IMG/VR virus record: IMGVR_UViG_3300042465_004132
Span: 1-25,613 of that record
DNA: 25,613 nt
Direction: 5' to 3' (one strand)
Origin: a virus
Position numbers and translations under genes: made by a program. Shown piece by piece: positions 7,433-12,627 of the stretch (its first letter is position 1; every line of letters starts with the position of its first letter). Below the pieces are notes generated by a model that worked only from the letters and a program-made list of their open reading frames with translations, was not told the origin of the DNA and made no database searches.

Positions 7433-7732
7433 TTATTCTCCGTCTAGTACCAACTCAAAAGAGTTGTTTCTCTTGGAAGTAATTCCAAAAGCAGACTTCA
7501 AAGCCAAATCTCTATCGCCCACCTGAGCAAAAAGACGGTTCTCTAATTCACCACCAATAGTATCGAAGCGACGGAAATAGATGTTGTATGGCAAAGCATC
7601 GTGTTGAATGTTTAATTCAATCTCAACATACTCTTTGGGAGCAATTTCTTGAGATACAAACGGTTTGCCATTGGAATCAACAACTACTTTCGCACCTGCT
7701 AATTCCTTTGTAAAGAAATCAGTCCAAGCCAT
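7433..7732 (-). CDS. Conserved-looking 99-aa protein, function unknown
   Basis: MAWTDFFTKELAGAKVVVDSNG... to ...NNSFELVLDGE. Soluble, mixed alpha/beta, with no cysteine cluster and no motif I recognise. The start has a GAAAGGGG ribosome site at suitable spacing. It lies between SSB and the head operon, and has its own conserved operator/promoter at 7758-7783, which overlaps the SSB stop codon. It may therefore be expressed with the early small-gene set rather than with the head genes. Confidence 0.75.
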   Translation of the reverse strand: MAWTDFFTKELAGAKVVVDSNGKPFVSQEIAPKEYVEIELNIQHDALPYNIYFRRFDTIGGELENRLFAQVGDRDLALKSAFGITSKRNNSFELVLDGE

Positions 7733-7757
7733 TTACAACCCCTTTCGAGAGTTTATT

Positions 7758-7783
7758 AACCCTAATAATACTACATCAGGGTT
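7758..7783 (-). promoter_or_regulatory. Conserved operator/promoter, double-sided (site 2)
   Basis: The complement reads AACCCT-GATGTAG-TATTAT-T-AGGGTT. A -10 box (765-770) is flanked on both sides by inverted copies of the AACCCT half of the element (758-763 and 778-783). It lies upstream of the 99-aa gene and overlaps the SSB stop codon. Confidence 0.5.
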
Positions 7784-8225
7784 AGAAAGGAAACGACTCA
7801 GAAACCTCGGGTTCTTTCTTCCATGTTGGAGCGCTCCAAGGGTCTACCTCGGTATCGCCCTCAGCATTACGGCGGACATCGACTACTTGAACTATGTGGC
7901 GCTTTAAGTCCACGCCCACATTGAAAGCGGTCACGCTCATCTTGCCTTTTTTCTCACCCGTGGTTTTGTCATCCCAAGATTCCCATACTGCGGTTCCTTG
8001 GATGATTACGCCCATTCCCTTTTTCAAAGAATCGGCAACATTTTCTGCGAGTTTGTTCCAGCACTTAATTGACCATGGAGTGACATCGATATTTTCCCAA
8101 GTGCCATCAGGTTTCTTTTGTGACTTTGATGAAATGATTGTGAAGGTTGCCATTGCCTTACCGTTAGGGGTAAAGCGCAACTCAGGGTCATTGGCTAGGT
8201 TTCCTGCTATTGCTATTGCGGTCAT
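7782..8225 (-). CDS. ssb: Single-stranded DNA-binding protein
   Basis: 147 aa. SSB coats single-stranded DNA during replication and recruits partners through its C-terminal tip. The N-terminal OB fold is clear: AIAGNLANDPELRFTPNGKAMATFTI, then DVTPWSIKCWNKLAENVADSLKKGMGVIIQG and the closing strands KMSVTAFNVGVDLK. The tail is short and ends ESFPF, a variant of the usual acidic DDDIPF tip with the final Pro-Phe kept. The ATG overlaps the stop of the WhiB-like gene upstream (ATGA), so the two are probably translated together. Its spread-out linker is much shorter than in host SSBs. Confidence 0.93.
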   Translation of the reverse strand: MTAIAIAGNLANDPELRFTPNGKAMATFTIISSKSQKKPDGTWENIDVTPWSIKCWNKLAENVADSLKKGMGVIIQGTAVWESWDDKTTGEKKGKMSVTAFNVGVDLKRHIVQVVDVRRNAEGDTEVDPWSAPTWKKEPEVSESFPF

Positions 8226-8500
8226 GCTATGTGCCTCTCATTCGTTATTGGTTTGGCGATTATGTTTAGTTTTTTTCTTATTCTGTCGCGTTCTTTAGTA
8301 GATGTTCCACCCCAAATGCCGACTACTTTGTAATGTAACGCATAGGTCAGACATTCTGTTTTCCATACGCATCCATTACAAATTCTCTTTGCTTTCTTGT
8401 TCTCCTCCGTTATCAAATTCTTCTCGGGGAAAAAGTAATCCGTTTCCAAGCCCCAACAACTCGCTCCCTCGAATTTCCAAGGCATCGTAATTTTCGGCAT
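8222..8500 (-). CDS. WhiB-like transcription factor (second, canonical)
   Basis: 92 aa from ATG 8498-8500. A GGAGAGG ribosome site lies 6 nt upstream, which favours this start over TTG codons further up. The four iron-sulfur cysteines C15, C41, C44 and C50 (CNGCVWKTEC) are present, as is the family turn GIWGG (61-65) followed by TSTKERDRIRKK. WhiB proteins bind a 4Fe-4S cluster and region 4 of the main sigma factor to activate or repress promoters. Phage copies can switch host promoters or cause superinfection exclusion. The gene starts inside the previous WhiB-like gene (125-nt overlap, another frame) and ends in an ATGA overlap with ssb. Confidence 0.92.
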   Translation of the reverse strand: MPKITMPWKFEGASCWGLETDYFFPEKNLITEENKKAKRICNGCVWKTECLTYALHYKVVGIWGGTSTKERDRIRKKLNIIAKPITNERHIA

Positions 8501-8756
8501 CAAGTTCCTCTCCAACAATTAGACGATTAGGGGAAGTGGCATCTAACTTAGCCAAAACTTTTCCGTTACGCCATACCTTGCCACCAACAATTCCATCATA
8601 GAAATTAGGCTTAGGCTGTACTAGAGATTCACACTCTGTCCAAAAAATACAAGTGGAACAATAATTTAACGCGGGTTGTGCTAAATCTAAATTGAATTGG
8701 TCAAAGAGCCAAGGGTCGGCTTCCCGACATGGCGCTTGAGATGTAAATGAACCCAT
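8376..8756 (-). CDS. WhiB-like protein (first, divergent, with overprinted tail)
   Basis: 126 aa. Cysteines C10, C33, C36 and C42 (YCSTCIFWTEC) have WhiB spacing, and YDGIVGGKVWRNGK (53-66) matches the G-(I/V)-x-G-G turn and basic tail, with Val where Trp is usual. Residues 86-126 form an extra tail whose DNA also encodes the start of the second WhiB-like protein in another frame, so the tail is overprinted. No ribosome site is seen; TAACAT lies exactly 6 nt before the ATG, fitting a leaderless transcript. As a pair with the next gene it would be the phage's main candidate for redirecting host sigma factor. A recent frameshift within one longer gene is unlikely because both copies have complete cysteine sets. 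Confidence 0.8.
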   Translation of the reverse strand: MGSFTSQAPCREADPWLFDQFNLDLAQPALNYCSTCIFWTECESLVQPKPNFYDGIVGGKVWRNGKVLAKLDATSPNRLIVGEELDAENYDALEIRGSELLGLGNGLLFPREEFDNGGEQESKENL

Positions 8757-8762
8757 GTATAA

Positions 8763-8768
8763 ATGTTA
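8763..8768 (-). promoter_or_regulatory. Candidate leaderless -10 box before WhiB pair
   Basis: The complement reads TAACAT-TTATAC-ATG, a TANNNT box with six bases to the start codon at 8756. It overlaps the stop codon of the small gene upstream. Confidence 0.4.
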
Positions 8769-8909
8769 TCTTGGGACTTCTTGATTACTGCTGATTGGGA
8801 CATCTTTGCGTGTCGCCCATTCTCCGAATCGCTCCCTGATTAAATCGTTGAGCAGTTGTAATCTTTCTTCTTCAATTTTCGCTTGAGTTATCTCTGAGTC
8901 CGACATCAT
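8766..8909 (-). CDS. 47-aa helical small protein
   Basis: MMSDSEITQAKIEEERLQLL... to ...SSNQEVPR. It is charged and helical (EEERLQLLNDLIRERFGEWA) with no known family. Three in-frame ATGs stand in a row; the middle one (8907-8909) is best spaced from a strong GGGAGGG ribosome site. It overlaps the 3' end of the 89-aa gene by 38 nt and its stop overlaps the candidate promoter of the WhiB pair. The strong ribosome site is the main reason to call it. Confidence 0.6.
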   Translation of the reverse strand: MMSDSEITQAKIEEERLQLLNDLIRERFGEWATRKDVPISSNQEVPR

Positions 8910-9141
8910 CATTACCCTCCCAGTTTTTTAATCCATGATGAACTAATCCAAGGTGGCGCCAATCAGGGTTTTGGTCATCGGCAAGTGTGAGCGTCCAATA
9001 ATCTTTGTCGCCCTCTCCCATCCATTCAGATACGAGAACCCATCCTGTACAGATTGCTGGTTCAACAAAGGCGATGCGCCCGATTTCGGCGAGCGCATCG
9101 TCTATTGCTGAAGGTCTTTTTTGTTCTTCTTCAATTCCCAT
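8872..9141 (-). CDS. 89-aa conserved phage-type protein
   Basis: Acidic protein with the central text ICTGWVLVSEWMGEGDKDYW and WRHLGLVHHGLKN. I associate the pattern tGWvLv...GLl.hgL with small actinophage proteins, but no function is known to me. It starts 9 nt after the stop of the transglycosylase-like gene, without a clear ribosome site, so translation is probably coupled to it. It could be a late, lysis-region or regulatory protein. Confidence 0.7.
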   Translation of the reverse strand: MGIEEEQKRPSAIDDALAEIGRIAFVEPAICTGWVLVSEWMGEGDKDYWTLTLADDQNPDWRHLGLVHHGLKNWEGNDDVGLRDNSSEN

Positions 9142-9150
9142 TCAGGGAGG

Positions 9151-9606
9151 TTAATACCAAAAGTTAGAACTCCAAAAGCGCCACGCCGAGCAGGGATTCG
9201 AATATCGAGATTCGACATAGATGAGTCCGCGCTCCACTTGTTCCTCCACCGTAAGGTCAGGATTTAGTCCAAGTATCTGTGGGATTCCACCAGCATGAAG
9301 TTTTTTTCCGTTTTGGTATACGGGTTGTTTGTTATACGCATCAGGGCGCCAGTTTGATTCCTTAGTCCACAGCGATAGGAGACATTCCCATTGCTTAGGT
9401 GTATCCCAACCGTAAGCACCGAGACGCTTTTGAGCGAACTCTTTAGATGCTTCGGGTGTGCGCTCGACCAGTATTGGTTTTACTACTGGCGTTTCACTTG
9501 CTTGCGCTACTGGGTCAGGTGGAATGTGGAACGGATTGATAATGATAATTCCAAGAACAAAGATAATGCTTGGAATTGGTTTGAAAATGTTTCCATAGAA
9601 TCGCAT
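9151..9606 (-). CDS. Membrane-anchored lytic transglycosylase-like protein
   Basis: 151 aa. The N-terminal hydrophobic segment (about 11-25, IPSIIFVLGIIIINP) is a signal anchor, followed by a proline-rich linker. The catalytic part, QWECLLSLWTKESNWRPDA, holds the transglycosylase-type glutamate E83 in the ES-N-W context, then HAGGIPQILGL, which matches the AxGxxQ helix of SLT-type muramidases. The domain ends YSNPCSAWRFWSSNFWY; C75 and C139 could form a disulfide. It would cleave peptidoglycan outside the membrane, either in host lysis or as a spanin- or entry-type enzyme. Ribosome site GGAGGA, 8 nt from the ATG. It is the last gene before a gene-free structured region. Confidence 0.82.
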   Translation of the reverse strand: MRFYGNIFKPIPSIIFVLGIIIINPFHIPPDPVAQASETPVVKPILVERTPEASKEFAQKRLGAYGWDTPKQWECLLSLWTKESNWRPDAYNKQPVYQNGKKLHAGGIPQILGLNPDLTVEEQVERGLIYVESRYSNPCSAWRFWSSNFWY

Positions 9607-9664
9607 ATTCCTCCATTGTTAGGAGTGAACATTTATTCGCTACTGGTTGTAGCGCTTCTATGTT

Positions 9665-9681
9665 GTCAGTATTGGACTGAC
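9665..9681. other. Short perfect hairpin in the gene-free region
   Basis: GTCAGT-ATTGG-ACTGAC: a 6-bp perfect inverted repeat with a 5-nt loop, about 80 nt before the large structured block. No U-tract follows on either strand, so it is not a standard terminator. Confidence 0.4.
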
Positions 9682-9759
9682 CTCACTTTGGCGAGTAGGT
9701 GTTTTGCGAACCTGATTTAAGGGTACATCATGAAGATGAATGACTGTCAATAGTTGGGC

Positions 9760-9940
9760 GTTCGGTGGCGGAGCGATGAAAGTCACGCTAGAGAGAGGAC
9801 GGACGCGCAACAGGCGCTACTACGCCACCGAACTATTTGGGTACCCGAGAGAAATGATACCCGACGCATAACCAAGAAAGGTTAGAAAGTGGTTATGCGA
9901 TTCATCCCGTCAATCTAAGAAGAGACCGACGGGATGAATT
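9760..9940. ncRNA. Candidate structured RNA: four consecutive inverted repeats
   Basis: This is the core of the only gene-free stretch above 300 nt (9607-9951). Four stems follow one another. H1 is an 11-bp perfect stem (9760-9770 with 9823-9833, GTTCGGTGGCG), enclosing 52 nt that holds two more 4-bp hairpins (AGCG/CGCT and GCGC/GCGC). H2 is GGGTA/TACCC (9839-9843, 9858-9862). H3 is 10 bp (9865-9874 with 9890-9899, CGCATAACCA). H4 is 12 bp (9900-9911 with 9928-9939, ATTCATCCCGTC). Loops are purine-rich on the + strand and pyrimidine-rich on the - strand. It does not fold as a tRNA (no T-arm sequence, wrong arm spacing). The coding strand is unknown. A replication origin or packaging site with hairpins is the main alternative. 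Confidence 0.6.
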
Positions 9941-9951
9941 CTGTTTGTTAC

Positions 9952-10359
9952 TTAGTCAAGGCGACTACCTGCGTAAGCCCTGATTCCGTACTTTGTTAGT
10001 ACCTCAGCAAAGGCTTGAGCAAAGGCGTACTTGCGGTCTACGCTCTGTCCGAATTCTTTAATCCAAATTCCGTAACCGCTCTTGTAGTTTTTGTCTCCGA
10101 TTCCTTGACTTTTCAAAAAAGTCACGAATGAGCCTCTTGCTGGAAATATGTCTACCCATGCGAATCCGCACAAACCGTCTAGGACATAAGTTGGCTTTGA
10201 ATAATCAATTTCTTGACTCAAGCCAATCGCGTCACCAACAATAAACTTTGGGACACCGACTTCGTTGCCAGCCTTAATTCCAGCGGCGTAAGCCTCATTG
10301 TAAATTAACTTACACGCATTTTGGGTAAATTTAGCAGTTGCTTCTTTTACTTGACTCAT
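9952..10359 (-). CDS. 135-aa conserved phage-type protein
   Basis: MSQVKEATAKFTQNACKLIYNEAYAAGIKAGN... to ...YGIRAYAGSRLD. Soluble, alpha/beta, with GFAWVDIFPARGSFVTFLKS and SGYGIWIKEFGQSVDRKYAFAQAFAEVL. I recognise the closing AxAxSRLD style from phage small-gene regions but no function. The ATG overlaps the upstream stop (TAATG) and has an AAGGAGGA ribosome site. It is the second gene of a two-gene operon with the conserved promoter at 10559-10577, and it ends 12 nt before the last hairpin of the structured block, so that block would be its 3' UTR if transcription continues. Confidence 0.82.
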   Translation of the reverse strand: MSQVKEATAKFTQNACKLIYNEAYAAGIKAGNEVGVPKFIVGDAIGLSQEIDYSKPTYVLDGLCGFAWVDIFPARGSFVTFLKSQGIGDKNYKSGYGIWIKEFGQSVDRKYAFAQAFAEVLTKYGIRAYAGSRLD

Positions 10360-10529
10360 TAGTATTCCTCCTTAACGATTTTGCCAACGAATTTGATTTC
10401 TTTGATGTAAGCCCTGTTATAGGCTAAGTAATCTTCAATCTCGCCAATCTTTTCGAACTCAACTACTACTTTGTTGATTTCGCCTTTGACCCATTGGTTC
10501 TCGATTTTCACAACGGCTTGAATCGCCAT
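10359..10529 (-). CDS. 56-aa small protein, first gene of operon
   Basis: MAIQAVVKIENQWVKGEINK... to ...IKEIKFVGKIVKEEY, probably a small beta-rich fold. The start ATG 10527-10529 has a GAGAGAGGA ribosome site and a conserved operator/promoter 30 nt further up. The stop shares one base with the next start (TAATG), so the pair is co-translated. No family recognised. The strong leader and the operon position make it a real gene despite its size. Confidence 0.75.
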   Translation of the reverse strand: MAIQAVVKIENQWVKGEINKVVVEFEKIGEIEDYLAYNRAYIKEIKFVGKIVKEEY

Positions 10530-10558
10530 TTTGTATCCTCTCTCTTGGTTACAAAATA

Positions 10559-10577
10559 AGTATACCCTACTGGGGTT
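10559..10577 (-). promoter_or_regulatory. Conserved operator/promoter (site 3)
   Basis: The complement reads AACCCCAGTA-GGG-TATACT: element 568-577, -10 box 559-564. The TG of the extended -10 is replaced by GG. It drives the 56-aa/135-aa operon. Confidence 0.65.
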
Positions 10578-10731
10578 AAGAATTCAACTTAAACCGAGCC
10601 ATCTTTCGAGCGCGTCGTTTATCAGCCTCTTCAGATAGCATCTTTTCCACCTGCGCTCGCCGAATAGCCCGTAATGAGCCTTCAGAGACCCGTAGAGGCT
10701 TGTTCCGCCCTAGGCGTGATAGTAGATTCAT
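10576..10731 (-). CDS. 51-aa very basic small protein
   Basis: MNLLSRLGRNKPLRVSEGSL... to ...RARKMARFKLNS. It is rich in Arg and Lys and mostly helical, so nucleic acid or ribosome contact is plausible but unproven. The start ATG 10729-10731 overlaps the upstream stop (ATGA), and I prefer it to a longer upstream frame that would run through the previous gene. It is the last gene of the five-gene ATGA-linked chain from 12518. Its stop falls on the conserved element of the next promoter. Confidence 0.65.
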   Translation of the reverse strand: MNLLSRLGRNKPLRVSEGSLRAIRRAQVEKMLSEEADKRRARKMARFKLNS

Positions 10732-10895
10732 CCGAACCACTTCCCTGTCTCTATTGACCCTACAATGCCAAAGATAAGCAACAAGAACAGCGCAAAGGCG
10801 ATTCCCTCGGCGTTCTCTGCCCACTTACGACCTTTGGCGGTCAGTTTGACATTTCGCTTGGCTAGATAACTTTCTGTGTAACTGGTCTCGTTCAT
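10728..10895 (-). CDS. 55-aa single-pass membrane protein
   Basis: MNETSYTESYLAKRNVKLTA... then a transmembrane helix GIAFALFLLLIFGIVGSIETG. It has a soluble basic N-terminal half, one membrane helix near the C-terminus, and a short end KWFG. The start ATG 10893-10895 has a GAGAGGA ribosome site, and the stop of the zinc-ribbon gene upstream overlaps it (ATGA). Membrane microproteins of this shape in phages include holin partners and exclusion proteins; nothing here tells which. Confidence 0.7.
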   Translation of the reverse strand: MNETSYTESYLAKRNVKLTAKGRKWAENAEGIAFALFLLLIFGIVGSIETGKWFG

Positions 10896-11026
10896 GCTGT
10901 CCTCTCTTTGATTTGTCGGATTACCCCGTAAGCCTGAAGTGAAGCATCTGCTTCGCATCTAAAGCAATAGGTTTTTCCTTTAATCATGGTCAGTCTTAAC
11001 TCGCTACCGCAAGTAAAGCATTTCAT
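10892..11026 (-). CDS. 44-aa zinc-ribbon microprotein
   Basis: MKCFTCGSELRLTMIKGKTY... with C3-x2-C6 and C21-x2-C24, a complete four-cysteine zinc ribbon, then a short helix. The start overlaps the stop of the ADP-ribosyltransferase-like gene (ATGA) and has a GGGAGGAG ribosome site. A second 44-aa two-CxxC protein lies at 16117 on the other strand. The two share length and metal-site plan but little else. Role unknown; small zinc ribbons often bind nucleic acid or a protein partner. Confidence 0.75.
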   Translation of the reverse strand: MKCFTCGSELRLTMIKGKTYCFRCEADASLQAYGVIRQIKERTA

Positions 11027-11676
11027 TTTTTCTCCTCCCATATAACTTCTGTCTCACCGCGGACTGTAAGTAGTGCCACGATTTCTGACTTTGGAATCTT
11101 CCTCTCCAAGATGATTCCTTTCTTGCCAAATCGATTGGCAAAGAATTCTGCTTTGGATTTATCTAGTGTCCAAGATAATCCGTTCTCGTTTAAGAATTCT
11201 TGGCAACCCCTATAAATAGTTACCTCTTCAGGAAGCAAGCGCAAGGATTCTTTATCCTCGTCATTCATCATGTCGTTACGGTCTCCACGGTCAGCGGAAA
11301 GTAATTTCTTCCAATCCTTTAGATAGGCATACTGGTTTTCTGTATCTATCCAAACCTGAGTAAGTAATTGCCAGTAATTAACAATCCCTAATTGCTTCTC
11401 GATTTTCTTGAACGCTTCAACTCTGTATGGGCGCTCATGTAAAAATACATATTGGCTGTAATTCCAAGACCCAAGCGCTTCTTTAACTGCTTTTAACTTC
11501 TGAGCATATTGAGCATTGGCGCTACCGTTGGAACGAAATGGCACTTGATAAACAAGTGGATGGCGCAACATTTCCCATTCGCCCGTGCTTCTTTCAAAGT
11601 ATGGAAGCAGGTCAGGATGAAGTGGCTCGCTATGTTCAGCGACCATCTTTGCCATTAACTCTTCTACTTGGTTCAT
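11023..11676 (-). CDS. Phage ADP-ribosyltransferase-like protein (untagged)
   Basis: 217 aa. The last third matches an ADP-ribosyltransferase core seen in small phage proteins: EEVTIYRGCQ (R156), GLSWTLDKSKAEFFANRFG (S168, W169, T170) and VRGETEVIWEE (E208, E210). This keeps the R, S-x-T and ExE pattern, though the sequence differs strongly from the tagged enzyme at 3877-4794. The first 140 residues are helical, with aromatic-rich text (WNYSQYVFLHERPYR), and may recognise the target. It has no HDQ tag and sits in an early-type operon, so it would be made in the infected cell rather than packaged. Overlaps both neighbours by ATGA. Confidence 0.72.
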   Translation of the reverse strand: MNQVEELMAKMVAEHSEPLHPDLLPYFERSTGEWEMLRHPLVYQVPFRSNGSANAQYAQKLKAVKEALGSWNYSQYVFLHERPYRVEAFKKIEKQLGIVNYWQLLTQVWIDTENQYAYLKDWKKLLSADRGDRNDMMNDEDKESLRLLPEEVTIYRGCQEFLNENGLSWTLDKSKAEFFANRFGKKGIILERKIPKSEIVALLTVRGETEVIWEEKK

Positions 11677-12518
11677 TGGTTCCCCCTCTTCTTGTACTTA
11701 TTTTCCAGTATTTTCAACTGCTGGTCAAATGACACGCCGTTCTTCTCGGCAAGACTTTGGCAGATGATGTCCGCCTTCTCTTTGTCCTTAGCAATCTTTT
11801 GCTCTTGCTCCAAGATTGATTCAGGGCTGTGTGGTGTTCCGTCGTAGTAGTGAGTTACGACTTCTCTTTTCCATTGAAGGTTGAACCACTCTGTTACCGC
11901 TGAACGCTCTGTCTTGATGACCTCTGTGTATTTTCCATCTTTGAAGTAAAGGAACTCACCGCTCTTTGTTGGAGCGTTTGCCTTTTGCTTGGCTAACTTT
12001 GCCTCGCGCTTCGCATCGCGCTCTGCCTTTGCTTGAGCCTTAGCAATTTTGTCCGCTGTGACGATTCGTGATGGACGATTCAAAACTTCTGCTGGAGCGC
12101 TTGGGTAACAAATCGTACAAGCGTCTTGACCAGCATCCTCAACGATTGTGTTCTCATCGTCGTTGCTGTATTGAATCAACCAGTTGTAACGAGTTGTTGA
12201 AAAGCAAGTTGAGCAATCCATTGAACTGTGAACATGACCGTTGCTGGCAAGAACTAAGAACGCTCTTGTCCATGGGTCTTGGTCATAAATCGCATTTAAC
12301 TTTTTGATTTCGATATTGACCTTGACAATCTCTGACTTAATCTTTGCGACCTTTTCAAGAGATTCTTGAATCTTTTCTAGTGAAGTTGGGTAATGCTTCT
12401 CATAAAACTTAACTGAATCTTCAGCACTCTCTAGTTTGCTGATTAAATCCCAACGCTTGTTGTACCAAGATGATAACTCTGTATCAATCTTGACTGCGAA
12501 CTCTTTTGTCACGCTCAT
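11673..12518 (-). CDS. 281-aa actinophage-type protein with Cys/His motif
   Basis: The N-terminal helix/coiled coil (about 20-85) is followed by a conserved core DPWTRAFLVLASNGHVHSSM-DCSTC and EDAGQDACTICYPSAP, with the pattern H-x-H...C-x2-C...C-x2-C that could bind zinc. A lysine- and alanine-rich helix (AKAQAKAERDAKREAKLAKQ) and a C-terminal helical part follow. I know this core from actinophage proteins of unknown role. The start ATG 12516-12518 has GAGAGGAG 5 nt upstream; an ATG 15 nt earlier lies inside the ribosome site and is rejected. It is the first gene of the chain 12518-10576 in which each gene overlaps the next by ATGA. Confidence 0.82.
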   Translation of the reverse strand: MSVTKEFAVKIDTELSSWYNKRWDLISKLESAEDSVKFYEKHYPTSLEKIQESLEKVAKIKSEIVKVNIEIKKLNAIYDQDPWTRAFLVLASNGHVHSSMDCSTCFSTTRYNWLIQYSNDDENTIVEDAGQDACTICYPSAPAEVLNRPSRIVTADKIAKAQAKAERDAKREAKLAKQKANAPTKSGEFLYFKDGKYTEVIKTERSAVTEWFNLQWKREVVTHYYDGTPHSPESILEQEQKIAKDKEKADIICQSLAEKNGVSFDQQLKILENKYKKRGNQ

Positions 12519-12537
12519 TGGGTCTCCTCTCATTTAC

Positions 12538-12552
12538 AACCCCAGTTTAGCA
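12538..12552 (-). promoter_or_regulatory. Conserved operator/promoter, overlapping type (site 4)
   Basis: The complement reads TGC-TAAACT-GGGGTT: an extended -10 (544-549) overlapped by the element AACTGGGGTT (538-547). Upstream of the 281-aa gene. It has the same build as the site before the deacetylase gene (17489-17502). Confidence 0.55.
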
Positions 12553-12565
12553 TGAATATGGCTCA

Positions 12566-12600
12566 AGGTACAATTACCCCTAGTTCGTGTCCTCCGTGTC
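12566..12600 (+). promoter_or_regulatory. Weak candidate promoter for lectin gene
   Basis: GGTACAATTACCCCTAGTTC contains a TACAAT -10-like box about 60 nt before the start of the lectin gene, next to a degenerate copy of the conserved element (ACCCCTAGTT). Low support. Confidence 0.25.
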
Positions 12601-12627
12601 CCCGTGACCCCTGTTCAAAGGGTCAAA

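Noticed and set aside
7416-7436. AGGC-N7-GCCT followed by T's as an intrinsic terminator
   Set aside because: The U-tract is on the plus strand, where no gene is transcribed; the stem is only 4 bp and lies over the leaderless promoter region.
9760-9833. tRNA gene, suggested by a GGTGGCG/CGCCACC end-stem about 70 nt apart
   Set aside because: No T-arm GTTCRANNC sequence, no D-arm or anticodon arm in proper spacing on either strand; the outer stem is 11 bp, not 7.
12575-12590. ACCCCTAGTTCG as a twelfth copy of the conserved promoter
   Set aside because: No TG or TANNNT box at the proper distance; kept only as a weak candidate promoter.
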